The notes beneath the pieces were generated by a model. It had not been told where the DNA came from. It made no database searches and saw only the letters and a program-made list of their open reading frames with translations. Below, piece after piece: positions 35,719 through 43,951 of a stretch of 64,000 nucleotides of DNA (position 1 is its first letter; every line of letters starts with the position of its first letter). A program made the translations under genes and the position numbers. Source of the stretch: Sulfurimicrobium sp963779055 (GTDB lineage: Bacteria > Pseudomonadota > Gammaproteobacteria > Burkholderiales > Sulfuricellaceae); contig CAVZWN010000004.1 in assembly GCA_963779055.1 (NCBI GenBank), forward strand, positions 248,001 to 312,000. The letters run 5' to 3'.

Positions 35719-37326
35719 TCAGGCCATGGCATCAAAATGTGTGACCAGCATATGAAGCTCCTCTGCCGTGGCAGCCAATTCCTCGACGGCCTGGCCAACA
35801 TGCGTAATGCTTTTGTTGTTTTCCTCGATCAGCACTGACATCTGTTCCATATTTCTGACAACGTCATCCGTTACTGCAGATTGCTCGTTTGCGGCGCTGA
35901 CGATGTGGTCGGCCATTTCCGTAACATGACTGCTGGCCGTAGTAATCTGCTGAAAACTGTCACTACTGTCCTGTAGCAGCTTGCGCCCGTCCGCCACCTC
36001 TCTGGCAGCTTCATCCATCGAGGTCACTGCCTGGCTGGCTGTTTGCTGAACATCCTTCACCATTTTGGAAATATCTGCAGTACTGGCAGCCGTTCGCTCG
36101 GCCAGTTTTCTCACTTCATCCGCCACGACCGCGAAACCTCGCCCCTGTTCTCCCGCCCGTGCAGCTTCGATTGCCGCATTCAGGGCCAGCAGATTGGTCT
36201 GATCGGCAATATCCCTGATTACCTTTGTGACGATATCGATATGCTGGATCGACTGACTCAGCTTGTTAATGGTGGCCCCTGATTCTTGCACTGCCATCAC
36301 CACGCGTGACATCGAGCCCATGCTATCAGTCATCCGCGCGCCTCCCTCCTTGACTGTACCCAGGGAGTCCTTTGCTGCATCTGCTGCGCTTTCAGCCCCT
36401 TTAGCCATTTCCATGACAGAAACACCAACCTCTTCCATGGCCGCATCCACCTGAACGACGCCATCTTTCTGTTTCTGCGACTGCATTGTCACCCGGCTCA
36501 CATCCCGCTCAAGTTCGTTGCAACGCAAATGAATCTTGCGGGAAGCGAGTGCGATTTCGTCGATGATTACCCGCAGGTGAACCTGGGTTGCGGCCAGCGC
36601 GGTCAGAACCCGCCCAGCCCCATGTTTTTCGGAGATCGGGATATCACTACTCAAATTACCCTGGGCAATCTGCTCAAAATAACCGATGGCCTCATGCAGG
36701 GGCCTGTTGACCGTGCGGTCCATAAAAATGGCAGAGCCAATACCAATAACGGCCCCCGCGATCACACACAAAACTGCCAGCTTCACCATGCCGGCAACCC
36801 CTGCCGCAGCGGCCAAGCCCAGAAGCGTGATCATTACCGCAACGAACATTGCATAGCGGGCATTGAATGACAGATTGTAAATAGAATCGAAGGATGACCC
36901 CGTTTTCAGGTGTACGCGCTTTTCCCTGATATCCCTGTACAACGCCTCGCATCCCGCCACCTGTTCTCGCCGGGGCTCCTTGCGGACGGACATGTAACCG
37001 ACAGTCTGGTTATTTTCCCGGATAGGCACCACAAAAGCATCAACCCAATAGAAATCGCCATTTTTGCACCGGTTCTTGACCACACCCCGCCATGGCCGCC
37101 CTTCCTTGACGGTTTTCCACAAATCATCGAATGCCTCGGGCGGCATATCGGGGTGACGGACGATATTGTGATTTTTACCGTACAGTTCTTCCTTGCTGAA
37201 ACCACTCAGCTCAATGAAGACATCGTTGGCATAAGTAACAAGACCTTTGAGATCAGTCTTGGAAACAAGTGTCTTGCCTTTTGGATAAGGACGTTCGATA
37301 CCTGTCACCGGCATATTGATTTTCAC
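35719..37326 (-). CDS. Aer-like PAS chemoreceptor
   Basis: 535 aa. An N-terminal PAS domain of the Aer type at ~15-115 (SGFSKEELYGKNHNIVRHPD, KNRCKNGDFYWVDAFVVPIR) lies in the cytoplasm; such domains often bind FAD and sense redox state. A hydrophobic hairpin at ~158-202 holds it to the membrane without a real periplasmic domain. HAMP-like linker and signalling domain with tip NLLALNAAIEAARAGEQGRG follow. No C-terminal pentapeptide. It lies between cheD and cheB. Confidence 0.93.
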   Translation of the reverse strand: MKINMPVTGIERPYPKGKTLVSKTDLKGLVTYANDVFIELSGFSKEELYGKNHNIVRHPDMPPEAFDDLWKTVKEGRPWRGVVKNRCKNGDFYWVDAFVVPIRENNQTVGYMSVRKEPRREQVAGCEALYRDIREKRVHLKTGSSFDSIYNLSFNARYAMFVAVMITLLGLAAAAGVAGMVKLAVLCVIAGAVIGIGSAIFMDRTVNRPLHEAIGYFEQIAQGNLSSDIPISEKHGAGRVLTALAATQVHLRVIIDEIALASRKIHLRCNELERDVSRVTMQSQKQKDGVVQVDAAMEEVGVSVMEMAKGAESAADAAKDSLGTVKEGGARMTDSMGSMSRVVMAVQESGATINKLSQSIQHIDIVTKVIRDIADQTNLLALNAAIEAARAGEQGRGFAVVADEVRKLAERTAASTADISKMVKDVQQTASQAVTSMDEAAREVADGRKLLQDSSDSFQQITTASSHVTEMADHIVSAANEQSAVTDDVVRNMEQMSVLIEENNKSITHVGQAVEELAATAEELHMLVTHFDAMA

Positions 37327-37390
37327 AACTCAGTGTTCCATGACAAAAAGCAACATTATTGTTTATTTTCGCTTCAACGGGCGCAGAACA

Positions 37391-37900
37391 TCAGGATTTC
37401 TCGTGCCTCACCCACACGCTTCCATCGTTCAGATCGAAAATAACACGGCGATGACCGCTCCCGTCCACGTCCTCGGCAACAACGCCGAAACCGGCGGCAA
37501 GCAGTAATGAGCGGGCCTGCCTGATGTTATTTTCACCGACACAGGGCACCTTGCCTTTCTTCAAGGCATGGAACATTTTTCCTCCGCCAAAAATCTTGGC
37601 CTGATATTCGCCGGGACGGGTGTTGAAGCGTGCAATTTCCATCACGAACAATTCCATCGCCTCGTCGCCGTAGCGGCCGTCCAGCGCAGAGGAAGCAGCT
37701 TCACTCTTCTGGCGGACTGGCAGCAGGAAATGGCACATGCCGCCGCAACGAAATACCGGATGCCAAAGCGTGATCGCCACGCAGGAACCGAGCAGGGTAT
37801 GAATGCGCACGTTTCCATCACTGAAATGAAAATCTCCCGGATTGAGAAATATTTCAGTGGGCGCATCGCAGCTCGGTTTGGGCTTTGCCATGGATTTCAC
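37391..37900 (-). CDS. cheD: Chemoreceptor glutamine deamidase CheD
   Basis: 169 aa. The catalytic Cys lies in HTLLGSCVAITLWHP, with the His in GGMCHFLLP and a conserved Thr-equivalent downstream (KIFGGGKMF). CheD deamidates receptor Gln residues and in some species binds CheC. It starts by GTG at 37900 one base after the cheR stop, or by ATG at 37891. No cheC or cheZ is seen in the window. Confidence 0.94.
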   Translation of the reverse strand: MKSMAKPKPSCDAPTEIFLNPGDFHFSDGNVRIHTLLGSCVAITLWHPVFRCGGMCHFLLPVRQKSEAASSALDGRYGDEAMELFVMEIARFNTRPGEYQAKIFGGGKMFHALKKGKVPCVGENNIRQARSLLLAAGFGVVAEDVDGSGHRRVIFDLNDGSVWVRHEKS

Positions 37901-37901
37901 G

Positions 37902-38708
37902 TCATGGCTTGCGGTAAATGGCCGGAGCGACCGGCTGGAGCGACTCCACCACGCCGTTCAGACTTTCCGAATGCCCGACCAGGAAATGGCCGCCGGCCTT
38001 AAGCAGCGGCAGCATGCGCTGCACCACCTGGCGCTTGGTTTCCGTGTCGAAATAGATCATCACGTTGCGCAGGAAAATCAGGTCGAACTCGCCCAGCGCC
38101 GGCAGTGGTTTGCTCAGATTGAGCTGCATGAAATTCACCCGGCTGCGCAGCGTTTTCTCCACCAGCAAAGTGCCCGTCTGCGACCCGACGCCTTTCAGAC
38201 AATAACGCGACAAATGCTCGCGTGAAATGCCGCTGGTGCGCTCCAGCGGATAGTGTCCGGCACGCGCCTTCTCCAGCACCCGCGAGCTGATGTCGGAGGC
38301 CACCACTTCCCATGGGCTATCGCCCAGCAGATCAGCCAGCACCATGGCAATGCTGTAGGGCTCCTCGCCACTGGAACAGGCCGCGCTCCATACCCGGAAA
38401 GGCTTTCCAGGCTTGCTGCCATCAAGAACATTCTGTACCAGAAAATCGAAATGCTTGGTCTCGCGGAAGAAATAGGTTTCGTTGGTGGTGAGCAGATCCA
38501 CCGCCATCTGCAGCTCGCTCTGGTGCTGCCTGTCGGTCAGGTAATTGAAGTATTCGCCATAGCTGTGTAAATGATGCTGAGCCAGGCGCTTCCCCAGCCG
38601 CCCGCACACCAGTGCTTTCTTGGCCGGAGACAGGCTGATTCCAGCAACCTGATAAATCAGTTGCTGAAACTGGCTGAATTCCTGATCTGAAATTGGAATT
38701 GTTTCCAT
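37902..38708 (-). CDS. cheR: Chemotaxis methyltransferase CheR
   Basis: 268 aa from the ATG at 38708, with GGAG upstream. The N-terminal helical domain binds receptors (QEFSQFQQLIYQVAGISLSP) and the AdoMet domain shows RVWSAACSSGEEPYSIAM, VVASDISSRVLEKAR and FDLIFLRNVMIYFD. An in-frame extension to 38789 reads through the repeat element upstream and is rejected. It acts with CheB and CheD, encoded downstream. Confidence 0.97.
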   Translation of the reverse strand: METIPISDQEFSQFQQLIYQVAGISLSPAKKALVCGRLGKRLAQHHLHSYGEYFNYLTDRQHQSELQMAVDLLTTNETYFFRETKHFDFLVQNVLDGSKPGKPFRVWSAACSSGEEPYSIAMVLADLLGDSPWEVVASDISSRVLEKARAGHYPLERTSGISREHLSRYCLKGVGSQTGTLLVEKTLRSRVNFMQLNLSKPLPALGEFDLIFLRNVMIYFDTETKRQVVQRMLPLLKAGGHFLVGHSESLNGVVESLQPVAPAIYRKP

Positions 38709-38735
38709 TTTTAATCTCCAACTACTGCTTAAAAC

Positions 38736-38870
38736 GAAGGGGCTCCCCCCTGACAAGGGGGGTGGGGGGGTTAAAACTGGAGAAAACACACCACCGTAAC
38801 CCCCCTCATTCCCCCCTTATGCGAGCATCCGCTGCGCGGATTGCCTGCTTACCCCGCTTCAGGGGGGAAG
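38736..38870. repeat. CCCCTC/GAGGGG element upstream of cheR
   Basis: Two parts: a CTCCCCCCTGACAAGGGGGG hairpin (about 38743-38762) and a 74 bp unit at 38797-38870 that begins TAACCCCCCTCATTCCCCCC, contains ATCCGCTGCGCGGAT, and ends TTCAGGGGGGAAG. The 74 bp unit recurs almost unchanged at 43815-43888. Confidence 0.8.
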
Positions 38871-38966
38871 TGCCAGCGCCATCCTTCATGGCTTCGATTA
38901 CATACCCTCTCATCAAGAGAAAATGTACGCATCCACTATGCCTATATATTCCCTATTGACCAGACA

Positions 38967-39701
38967 CTACTTCAAACCCACATCCAGGTCGCTCAGCCAG
39001 TTGATGAAGCGCTTCACGTCCTGCCCCTGATAGATTGCACCGTGCTGCGGACAGAGCATGTCGATTTCCATGCTATCCACCCGGCGGCACCATTTCTGTT
39101 TGGCTTCGTTCGACCCCATCCAGCGGCGGTGGAACCCTTCCGCATGGCGGATATGCTTGCTGAAATTTCCGACGAACAGTTCATCTTCGCCGGGCGGCAG
39201 CAAGGCTGCGCCCACGTCGCCGCTGAAAAGAATTCTGGCCTTCGGGTCGTAGAGGTGAAAATTACCGGAGGAATGCAGGTAATGGGCCGGCACCGCTTCC
39301 AGGCTCAGCCCGTTCAGCGTCAGCGCCATTCCCTCGTCGGGGATCTGAATAAAAGTATCGGCATTGCCGCCGAAGTGCGGAATAAAGCTCGCCCACAGCC
39401 AGCTCAGGTAACACTTCAGATCCGGATTGAAATCCAGCCACAGGCCGAGCGAGGAAATTACATCCGGGTCCTGGTGCGAAGCAAAAACCTGGCGGATATT
39501 TTGCGGATCGAATTCCGTGCTGATAGCGGAAAACACCGCAGAAAACACCTCCATACCGCCCGGATCGGTAAGAATTGCCTGATCGCCGTTAATGACCAGA
39601 TATTCGTTGGTGTCGATCAGGTAATCCGGTTTTTGCGGGTCGCGCGTGATCGCTGCCCACTTGTGGCTGCCATCCTCGTAGATCCAGCTTGTTTTTTTCA
39701 T
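38967..39701 (-). CDS. ODP-like diiron oxygen-sensor protein (flavodiiron MBL domain only)
   Basis: 244 aa metallo-beta-lactamase domain of the flavodiiron family without the flavodoxin part. Candidate diiron ligands are His76, Asp78 and Asp80 (SHQDPDV), His143 (YLHSSGNF), Asp162 (SGDVGAA) and His220 (CPQHGAIY). The spacing 2-2-63-19-58 is close to that of flavodiiron NO/O2 reductases. In Treponema denticola a protein of this kind, ODP, binds oxygen and signals to a chemoreceptor that lacks a sensor domain. Here it lies 12 bp downstream of just such a receptor-like gene inside a chemotaxis operon. Enzyme activity is not excluded. Confidence 0.85.
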   Translation of the reverse strand: MKKTSWIYEDGSHKWAAITRDPQKPDYLIDTNEYLVINGDQAILTDPGGMEVFSAVFSAISTEFDPQNIRQVFASHQDPDVISSLGLWLDFNPDLKCYLSWLWASFIPHFGGNADTFIQIPDEGMALTLNGLSLEAVPAHYLHSSGNFHLYDPKARILFSGDVGAALLPPGEDELFVGNFSKHIRHAEGFHRRWMGSNEAKQKWCRRVDSMEIDMLCPQHGAIYQGQDVKRFINWLSDLDVGLK

Positions 39702-39713
39702 TCTTTTGGCACC

Positions 39714-40310
39714 TTATGAAATTTCCGCCCTGAGCGCCTTGATGATGGTCAGAATGCTTTCCACCGTCTGCTCGATCTGGTTTGAAACCTGCTTCAGGGA
39801 CGCCGTCATGTCCCCGCCATAAACCGCCTCGATCTTGGCGCTACGCGACAGCGCACCGCCCGTTTCACATAGCTGCAGAGCCCGCTTGAGCAGCATGGAC
39901 AGACGCTTCCAGTCATGCTTCACCAATTCCCCGCTTGCTGCCAATTCAACCTCCTTGCGTGCCAGTACCGGCGCCAGCAGTCGTTTCGCGCCATCTCCGC
40001 CGCGCATGGCCGCAGCAAAATGGCGCTGAACCCGCGCCTGTTTCAACTGCTGGGATACGCCTCTGAGCAACTCGAAAATCGGCGCTTCGAGGTCGCCCAT
40101 GAAATGTTCCAGTTTGCCGCTGAATACCCGCAGTTCCGACGACACCACACCAAAGCCGCGCGATTTTTCTCCCGAACGCTTGGCGGTCAGCATGGCGTTC
40201 AGCGCCACCAGATTCACCTCGGAGGAAATCTGCACCACTTTTTTGATTTCCTCGTTGATCCTCACCACACGGTGCAGATCGGCTGCCGCCTCGCTCACAA
40301 TACCCTTCAT
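39714..40310 (-). CDS. Sensor-less mini chemoreceptor-like protein
   Basis: 198 aa, soluble, with no TM, PAS or Cache domain. Residues ~32-64 match the receptor hairpin tip in divergent form (EVNLVALNAMLTAKRSGEKS, then RGFGVVSSELRVFS). The rest is predicted helix, with a basic region at ~90-120 and a C-terminal coiled coil (SLKQVSNQIEQTVESILTII). Changes at the tip (MLTAKRSGEK for AIEAARAGEQ) may alter CheA/CheW contact. It sits 13 bp after cheW and 12 bp before the ODP-like gene, which could provide its missing sensor function. Confidence 0.78.
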   Translation of the reverse strand: MKGIVSEAAADLHRVVRINEEIKKVVQISSEVNLVALNAMLTAKRSGEKSRGFGVVSSELRVFSGKLEHFMGDLEAPIFELLRGVSQQLKQARVQRHFAAAMRGGDGAKRLLAPVLARKEVELAASGELVKHDWKRLSMLLKRALQLCETGGALSRSAKIEAVYGGDMTASLKQVSNQIEQTVESILTIIKALRAEIS

Positions 40311-40323
40311 GTCCGACTCCTGC

Positions 40324-40854
40324 TCACGCCTCTGCCGATCCGGTGATCTGGCTCAGCATGGTCATTTCGTCAATCGACAGCACATGGTTCACGTTCAGGA
40401 TAATCACGAACTTGCCATTGATTTTCCCCATGCCCTGGATGAAATCAGTACGGATGGCAGCACCGAACGAAGGTGCCGGCTCGACTTCGCGGCCAGGGAT
40501 TTCGAGCACCTCATTGACGGTATCCACGACTACCCCGATATCCTGAAGCTCGTCTTCGGACTCGATTTCGATGATGACGATGCAGGTACGGCGGGTGATT
40601 TCCGTGCTCTTCCGTCCGAAACGGGCAGAGAGATCGATTACCGGCACCACGCTGCCGCGCAGGTTGATCACCCCGCGAATGAATTCCGGCATCATCGGCA
40701 CCGTGGTGAGATGGCCATATTCGATGATTTCCTTGATATTTAGAATCGGAATGGCAAACATTTCCCCACCCAGCATGAAAGTCAGGTACTGGTCCTGCTC
40801 CTGTTCCACGCTGGAAACCACGATCTGCTGTTCAGCTTGCACCAGTGCGCCCAT
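40324..40854 (-). CDS. cheW: Chemotaxis coupling protein CheW
   Basis: 176 aa. Two SH3-like subdomains: QYLTFMLGGEMFAIPILNIKE, RGVINLRGSVVPVIDLSARFG and FVIILNVNHVLSIDEM. It couples receptors to CheA. The start ATG at 40854 has AGGGG upstream. A REP-like hairpin and a second, similar ribosome-binding site with an ATG lie just upstream, so the 5' end looks rearranged. Confidence 0.95.
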   Translation of the reverse strand: MGALVQAEQQIVVSSVEQEQDQYLTFMLGGEMFAIPILNIKEIIEYGHLTTVPMMPEFIRGVINLRGSVVPVIDLSARFGRKSTEITRRTCIVIIEIESEDELQDIGVVVDTVNEVLEIPGREVEPAPSFGAAIRTDFIQGMGKINGKFVIILNVNHVLSIDEMTMLSQITGSAEA

Positions 40855-40864
40855 GATTCTGCCC

Positions 40865-40951
40865 CTAGCAAGTTTGGAGAAATTGCAGGTCGGGCTTCGA
40901 CCCGACATTTCGGGCTGAAGCCCGACCTGCAGTACTGACGATTGCGCCCAT
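40865..40951 (-). other. Duplicated cheW translation start with a 28-codon ORF through a REP
   Basis: ATGGGCGCAATCGTC at 40951 with AGGAG upstream mirrors the true cheW start ATGGGCGCACTGGTG at 40854; the ribosome-binding regions also match (CTAGGAGAAGGCATC versus CTAGGGGCAGAATC). The upstream frame runs through the REP hairpin and stops at TAG 10 bp before the cheW start codon. It may be a relic of the original cheW start or a leader peptide. Confidence 0.6.
40885..40932. repeat. REP-like hairpin, copy 3, before cheW
   Basis: GCAGGTCGGGCTTC ... GAAGCCCGACCTGC with a short imperfect inner stem. It matches the core hairpin of the elements at 1329 and 54812 but lacks their inverted ends. The second base pair has changed in both arms (GT/AC to GC/GC), keeping the stem. 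Confidence 0.8.
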
Positions 40952-40962
40952 GATGCCTTCTC

Positions 40963-43746
40963 CTAGAATTTAACGAACTCGAACTCATCGAGAGATACCG
41001 CAGGCTTTGCAGCGGCCGGTTCTTCCCAATGCGTCGTGCTCGGTGTCTTGCTAACCTTTGCAGCTTGTCGCACAGGCTGTTTTATTTCCGTCACGGTCCC
41101 GCCGCCCGCCAGCTTGAAGAAGGACATCAGCTCCTGCAGCTGTTCGGCCTGGCCACTCATTTCCTCCGCTGTCGCCGCCAGCTCCTCGGAAGCGGAAGCG
41201 TTCTGCTGGGTAATCTGGTTCATCTGGTTCATGGCGGTACTAATCTGCCCCACCCCGGCGGTCTGTTCCTCAGAGGCTGCGGTAATCTCCTGCACCAGAT
41301 CGGAAGTCTTGTTGATCGAAGGCACCATTTCATCCAGCAGCTTGCCGGCCTGCTCCGCCTGCATCACGCTGTCGCCCGCCAGTTCGCCGATTTCCTGCGC
41401 CGCCACCTGGCTGCGCTCGGCCAGCTTGCGCACTTCCGCTGCCACCACCGCGAAACCCTTGCCGTGCTCGCCGGCACGCGCGGCTTCGATCGCCGCGTTC
41501 AGGGCCAACAGGTTGGTCTGGTAGGCGATGTCGTCGATGATGCCGATCTTGTTGGCAATCTGCCTCATCGCACCCACGGTTTCCTTTACCGCGACGCCGC
41601 CCTCGGTGGCTTCTTTCGCCGCCTTGGCTGCCATGCCGTCGGTCACCTTGGCATTCTCGGTGTTCTGGGCAATGGAAGCGGACATCTGCTCGATCGAGGC
41701 GCTGGTCTGCTCCACGCTGGCCGCCTGCTCGCTGGTGGCCTGGGAGAGCGACTGTGCCGTGGCGCTGATCTGGTCGGAGGCGCCGGTAAGTGAATCCGCC
41801 GCGCTGCGCACCTCATCGATGGTGCCGGAGAGTTTTTTCACCGTATCGTTGGTGGCATCCTTGAGCTGCTTGAAGCTACCGTAATATTCCCGGTCGATGG
41901 TCTGGGTCAGATCGCCCCTGGAAACCAGTTCGATCACCCGGATGCTTTCATTGATGACATCCTCGGACACCTCGGTCAGATTGTTGATGCCTTCGCCCAG
42001 CGCCTTCATGAAGCCTTCCTTGCCTTCCATGCCGATGCGCTGCGAAAGATCGCCAGCCACCGCAGCATCGACGATGCGCTTCACTTCCTCCTCCACCTTC
42101 ACCTCTTCGGTTGCATCGATCCACTCCACCGAGGCACCCAGGCGCTGCCCTGCTGCATTGAACACCGGGTTGGCCGCAAGACGGAAAGTGCGCCCGCCGA
42201 TTTTGATGGTCGCGTTGTAAGTGGAGGTAAAGGACTTCAGCAACTGGCGCTGGTGCGCCGGATTTTTGTGGAAACCATCGATATTGGCGCCCAGCAGCTT
42301 GTCGGCGCTGAAATCCGGCAGATCTTTGCGGATGTCGGTCTCGGCATTTTTCAGCATGTCCTGCACCGATTTGTTGATGTAAATGATGTTGAGATCATTG
42401 TCGGCGATCATGACGCCGGTGGAAGCGTTGTCGAGCGCATTGGTGATGCGCAGGGATTCGTCGGCGCGCCGCTGGGCATCGTTGACCTCAAATCCCATCT
42501 TGATCTGCATGGAGCGGAGGGCATTCAGCACCTTGCCGATCTCATTTTCGCTGTTCACTTCGATGCGGTTGTTGTAATTGCCCTGCGATATCTGGTCGAA
42601 ATATCCGATGGTTGCAGCCAGCGGCCGGGTAATGGCGCGGATCACCAGGAACGCGATGAACGCGGCCAGCAGTACGGCAATAATGATGGCCATAATGATC
42701 TGGTTACGCAGGGTGAGGTAATGAGCCTGTGCCTGCTCATAATCCTGCTTTCCGGAATCCAGATAGAGCTTTTTCAGGGCATCGATATCCTCAGCAACCG
42801 GCTGATACAGCGGGCGGACTTTTTCAACTGCAAGTCTGCTGGCTTCCCTGATATCGTTGGCGCGCAAGGCGGCCACCGCAGGTTTCAGCCCCTCCTTGAC
42901 GAACGTCGCCCGATTCTCGGCAAACCGGTCAGCCAGTTTTTTCTCTTCTGGCATCAGCTGGCCTTCGCTGTATTCTTTCCAGACCCGCGTGATTTCTCCG
43001 ATATTCTTTTCGACGACTTCGTTATTTTTCCTGATTTCCTCCGGTGTCGGCGTATTCAGGGATGCGGCCACACGGAGGCGGTTCTGCAGCAGCATGCGCT
43101 GGATCTCGGTAATCTGGCCGAGGGGAACGGTACGGCCCTGATAAAGACCCAGCATGCTGTCGTTGGCGCGGCTGATGCCGAACATGCCGTAAGCACCGAT
43201 CGCGATCATGCCCAGCGCGAGGAAGGCCGCCAGGAAAATCAGCCGTGCCCTGACGGAAATATCCTTCAGGAAACGCATCTTGTCGAGAAGGCCGGCGCGT
43301 ACCGCCTTCCCCTCCCGGATATGCAGCTTGCCTGCACGCCCTTCGCGGAACAGACGATAGGCCGCATCCGCTGCCTCGACCTGGGCACGCGCAGGTTTAC
43401 TGCGCACCGACATATAGCCTACAACCTGTCCATTCTCGCGGATCGGCGTGGCATTGGCCTCGACCCAGTAGTAATCGCCGTTCTTGCAGCGATTCTTGAC
43501 CATGCCGGTCCAGGGCTTGCCCGCCTTGAGGGTTGCCCACAGGTCGGCGAAAGCCTCTGAAGGCATATCCGGATGACGGATATAATTATGCGGCTGGCCA
43601 ATTGAGTCCTGCTCGCTGTAACCGCTCATTTCGCAGAAATACGGGTTCACATAGGTAATGATGCCCTTGAGATCGGTTTTGGAAACAATGGTTTCCCCGT
43701 CCCTGAACTCGCGTTCCACGCTGGTTACCGGCATGTTGGTTCTCAT
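40963..43746 (-). CDS. Large Aer-like PAS chemoreceptor with 4HB, HAMP and second PAS domain
   Basis: 927 aa. Order: Aer-type PAS at ~15-115 (SGYSEQDSIGQPHNYIRHPD), TM1 at ~168-190, a four-helix-bundle sensor in the periplasm (~191-355), TM2 at ~355-378, HAMP (TRPLAATIGYFDQISQGNYN), a second PAS at ~430-560, a further HAMP-like part, then the signalling domain with tip NLLALNAAIEAARAGEHGKG. The end DEFEFVKF after a Pro/Ala-rich tether may recruit CheR or CheB. It could join cytoplasmic redox and periplasmic input. It lies just downstream of cheA. Confidence 0.93.
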   Translation of the reverse strand: MRTNMPVTSVEREFRDGETIVSKTDLKGIITYVNPYFCEMSGYSEQDSIGQPHNYIRHPDMPSEAFADLWATLKAGKPWTGMVKNRCKNGDYYWVEANATPIRENGQVVGYMSVRSKPARAQVEAADAAYRLFREGRAGKLHIREGKAVRAGLLDKMRFLKDISVRARLIFLAAFLALGMIAIGAYGMFGISRANDSMLGLYQGRTVPLGQITEIQRMLLQNRLRVAASLNTPTPEEIRKNNEVVEKNIGEITRVWKEYSEGQLMPEEKKLADRFAENRATFVKEGLKPAVAALRANDIREASRLAVEKVRPLYQPVAEDIDALKKLYLDSGKQDYEQAQAHYLTLRNQIIMAIIIAVLLAAFIAFLVIRAITRPLAATIGYFDQISQGNYNNRIEVNSENEIGKVLNALRSMQIKMGFEVNDAQRRADESLRITNALDNASTGVMIADNDLNIIYINKSVQDMLKNAETDIRKDLPDFSADKLLGANIDGFHKNPAHQRQLLKSFTSTYNATIKIGGRTFRLAANPVFNAAGQRLGASVEWIDATEEVKVEEEVKRIVDAAVAGDLSQRIGMEGKEGFMKALGEGINNLTEVSEDVINESIRVIELVSRGDLTQTIDREYYGSFKQLKDATNDTVKKLSGTIDEVRSAADSLTGASDQISATAQSLSQATSEQAASVEQTSASIEQMSASIAQNTENAKVTDGMAAKAAKEATEGGVAVKETVGAMRQIANKIGIIDDIAYQTNLLALNAAIEAARAGEHGKGFAVVAAEVRKLAERSQVAAQEIGELAGDSVMQAEQAGKLLDEMVPSINKTSDLVQEITAASEEQTAGVGQISTAMNQMNQITQQNASASEELAATAEEMSGQAEQLQELMSFFKLAGGGTVTEIKQPVRQAAKVSKTPSTTHWEEPAAAKPAVSLDEFEFVKF

Positions 43747-43814
43747 TGGTCGTTCCCCTTTTTATCTATTCAGATTGCCTGTTAACGTGAAACTCGCGTC
43801 ATTCACCCGCGCTT

Positions 43815-43945
43815 CAACCCCCCTCAATCCCCCCTTGCGCGAGCATCCGCTGCGCGGATTGCCTGCTTGACCCGCTTCAGGGGGAAAGCGCTCTGCCCTG
43901 CCCCGATCTGCTCCTCCCCTGAAAGGGGAGGCTGGGAGGGGTTAA
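43815..43945. repeat. CCCCTC/GAGGGG element after cheA
   Basis: The 74 bp unit at 43815-43888 is nearly identical to 38797-38870, and is followed by a CTCCCCTGAAAGGGGAG hairpin at about 43911-43927 and GGGAGGGGTTAA. It fills the gap between cheA and the large receptor gene and might end or stabilise the cheA message. Confidence 0.8.
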
Positions 43946-43951
43946 AGCATC

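Noticed and set aside
38736..38870. CRISPR-like or attachment-site repeat
   Set aside because: Only two units far apart, with no regular spacers, no cas genes and no integrase.
40324..40908. Longer cheW start at 40908
   Set aside because: The added residues are REP sequence; the ATG at 40854 has its own AGGGG and the family N-terminus.
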